From positions 310,001-374,000 of the forward strand of contig CAWDJF010000008.1 of NCBI GenBank assembly GCA_963802575.1: 64,000 nt of DNA. The letters are read 5' to 3'. Within the stretch, counting starts at the first letter, position 1. Each line of letters starts with the position of its first letter. Below, piece after piece: positions 62,700 through 64,000 of the stretch. The stretch comes from DATFTE01 sp963802575. Its GTDB lineage: Bacteria; Acidobacteriota; Terriglobia; Terriglobales; Acidobacteriaceae. The position numbers and the translations under genes are program-made. Below the pieces are notes generated by a model. That model worked only from the letters and a program-made list of their open reading frames with translations. It did no database searches and was not told where the DNA came from.

Positions 62700-63266
62700 C
62701 TAATTCCGCGGCCCTCCGCCTTCGGGGTATGTGGATGTCGAGCGATAAAGCACCTGGGGAGCCGAGCAGTTGTCGCCTTTCTCGTTCTTTGCGGCGGGCA
62801 CCTTGCGTTTCTGCATGTCCTTCATCCAGTTCTGGAAAGGCTTCAGGTTTTTCTCGTAGGGCTTCCGTTCGGCGGCATTCACGAAGTCCATGTTCTGAAG
62901 GTCGTGCTCGCGCGGGATGGCCACCATGAGCGTATCCATGTTTTGCACGATGCCACCTTTGGGTTTCCCGGTTCTAATCTGTTGGAAGTTGCTCTCATCC
63001 AGAATTGACTGCAGTTGCTTGAGGTTGGCATCGGGAAGAGTATCGAGATAAACCTTCTCGTCGGTGCCGCCATTATTGCCCTGAAAAGATTTTTCCAGCC
63101 GATAGTGGCCGTCGGGAAAAATCAGAATGCAGGTATGACTCATGCCAGTGTAGGTATCGAAGACCGTGGTCTCGGCGCGCATCAGGAATGTGCGTTCGAC
63201 AAGAGTCTGGGCGATGGCGAAACCGTTAATGAGCAGGATCGTGGCGAGGAGCGCGGCGCGTTTCAT
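62700..63266 (-). CDS. secreted protein, member of a local pair
   Basis: 188 residues from ATG 63266. Signal peptide MKRAALLATILLINGFAIAQ, then FLMRAETTVFDTYTGMSHTCILIFPDGHYRLEKSF and LPDANLKQLQSILDESNFQQIRTG..., ending NEKGDNCSAPQVLYRS. Related in layout to the gene at 63385 (charged strand, 'DGxYxLE', 'L..L..LL.D..F', and a late NC motif). Function unknown. Confidence 0.7.
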   Translation of the reverse strand: MKRAALLATILLINGFAIAQTLVERTFLMRAETTVFDTYTGMSHTCILIFPDGHYRLEKSFQGNNGGTDEKVYLDTLPDANLKQLQSILDESNFQQIRTGKPKGGIVQNMDTLMVAIPREHDLQNMDFVNAAERKPYEKNLKPFQNWMKDMQKRKVPAAKNEKGDNCSAPQVLYRSTSTYPEGGGPRN

Positions 63267-63384
63267 GCCCGGCATTAGATCATGAGTCTGCGGCCAAACC
63301 AAGTCCTCCTTAGTGGAGTTGAATCCCATTAGTCACAGGGCGTCTGGTTACTTACACAAGTGCCGGGGACCTAGCACGGGACTG

Positions 63385-63918
63385 TTAGTCCGTGCGTGTC
63401 TTCAGTTTCAACTGGCTGGCGGTCAGGCAGTTATTGCGACCGGATTCTTCGCTAAGCTTCCGGTGCGGGCCTTTAAGCACGCTGTTATTCCATTTCCGAA
63501 ACTGGTCGAGGAGGGAACGATTGCGATCGCTGCTGATTCCAGAGAGGAAGCGGAGGGTCTTCCAATGCTGGTCTTGAGGCACGCTGATCGCAAGCTCATC
63601 GAGGCCGGTCGGGAGCAGAGTAGAGGAGACGGCTTCGGGCAGCAACTGGACAAAGTGATCGTCATTGAGCAGCGCATGCAGCGTGGCCAGACTATCCGGG
63701 GTAAGTGTCCCTTCGAAGGCCTCGACGCTTTTCCGGTGGGTTCGTTCCAGGTGGAACTTGCCGTCCTGTTGGACGATGACGCAATTGGCGTCGGAGCCTT
63801 CGAAACGTGCCATGCGGAAAATGAAGGCGGCGGTGGTGTCGAAGGGAGCCTGCTGGCTCGGTGCGGGAACAACCAGCAGAAGAAGGGCGAAGCCTACGAA
63901 GATGGAACGTTCGATCAC
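63385..63918 (-). CDS. secreted protein, second member of the local pair
   Basis: 177 residues. Signal peptide (MIERSIFVGFALLLLVVPAPSQ), then DGKFHLERTHRKSVEAFEGTLTPDSLATLHALLNDDHFVQLLPEA and a C-terminal FRKWNNSVLKGPHRKLSEESGRNNCLTASQLKLK. Pattern shared with the gene at 62700. The 119 bases between them hold no gene. Confidence 0.7.
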   Translation of the reverse strand: MIERSIFVGFALLLLVVPAPSQQAPFDTTAAFIFRMARFEGSDANCVIVQQDGKFHLERTHRKSVEAFEGTLTPDSLATLHALLNDDHFVQLLPEAVSSTLLPTGLDELAISVPQDQHWKTLRFLSGISSDRNRSLLDQFRKWNNSVLKGPHRKLSEESGRNNCLTASQLKLKTRTD

Positions 63919-64000
63919 AAGCTGCGATTATGCCATTCCGCGCCAGCAGGTTAGGATTAATCAAGGGAATGCCTCTCGGTCTCTATCTATCGGTTCCGTT

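Overview
This 64 kb window is a GC-rich bacterial chromosome segment with a Gram-negative cell plan: lipid A genes (lpxB, an MsbA-type exporter), a TonB-family protein, an OmpA-family lipoprotein and an outer-membrane barrel candidate. The many secreted small proteins, HAF-repeat proteins, PAS-rich kinases, and a gene order mixing housekeeping genes with family-specific hypotheticals point to an Acidobacteriota (Terriglobia/Koribacter-like) genome. That placement is inference from gene content; there is no rRNA gene to confirm it.

Layout. 0-9.5 kb: two paralogous HAF-repeat secreted proteins with matching promoters, a sialidase-like gene interrupted by an amber codon, a hybrid histidine kinase, a PAS-rich sigma-54 activator and a secreted phosphoesterase with C-terminal repeats. 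9.6-13.2 kb: tRNA-Arg(ACG), a small ferredoxin-like-fold candidate and a copper-type P1B ATPase broken by three single-base shifts. 13-22 kb: DUF2520 protein, Nudix hydrolase, cold-shock protein with an overlapping mini-ORF, PolX, an MBL-fold hydrolase, UvrC and a VapBC pair. 22-32 kb: OmpA-type lipoprotein, TPR protein, DinB protein, a kinase-like protein lacking its phospho-histidine next to prepilin peptidase, a DUF4118/PAS kinase, cytochrome c and a BON-domain lipoprotein. 32-41 kb: PilZ protein, MobA, an orphan Mla-type ATPase, RibE, RibD, FtsY and a TonB-family protein. 41-52 kb: an HD-GYP protein, an FG-GAP protein, and a long minus-strand run rimO-yacG-pgpA-propeller-cinA-thpR-plsY-gpsA. 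52-64 kb: a transglutaminase of TgpA type, the 4.5S/SRP RNA, FabH, a cupin, an M1-peptidase-like protein without catalytic residues, LpxB, an MsbA-type ABC exporter and two related secreted proteins.

Functional links. SRP RNA and FtsY belong to the same targeting pathway. PlsY, GpsA, PgpA and FabH serve phospholipid synthesis. LpxB and the MsbA-type exporter serve lipid A synthesis and export. RibE and RibD serve riboflavin synthesis. One sigma-54 activator is present, and three good -24/-12 promoter candidates lie elsewhere in the window.

The most unusual structure is a family of short tandem repeats, all with a 7-base period but with different unit sequences, found at nine or ten places between 23 and 48 kb. 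They sit tightly against start or stop codons. The largest is about 17.6 perfect copies of AACTGAG ending 5 bases before an ABC ATPase start codon. Two loci have the heptamers in inverted orientation, giving long hairpins. Eight apparent one-base lesions in seven genes also occur; they could be real decay or residual base-level error in the assembly.
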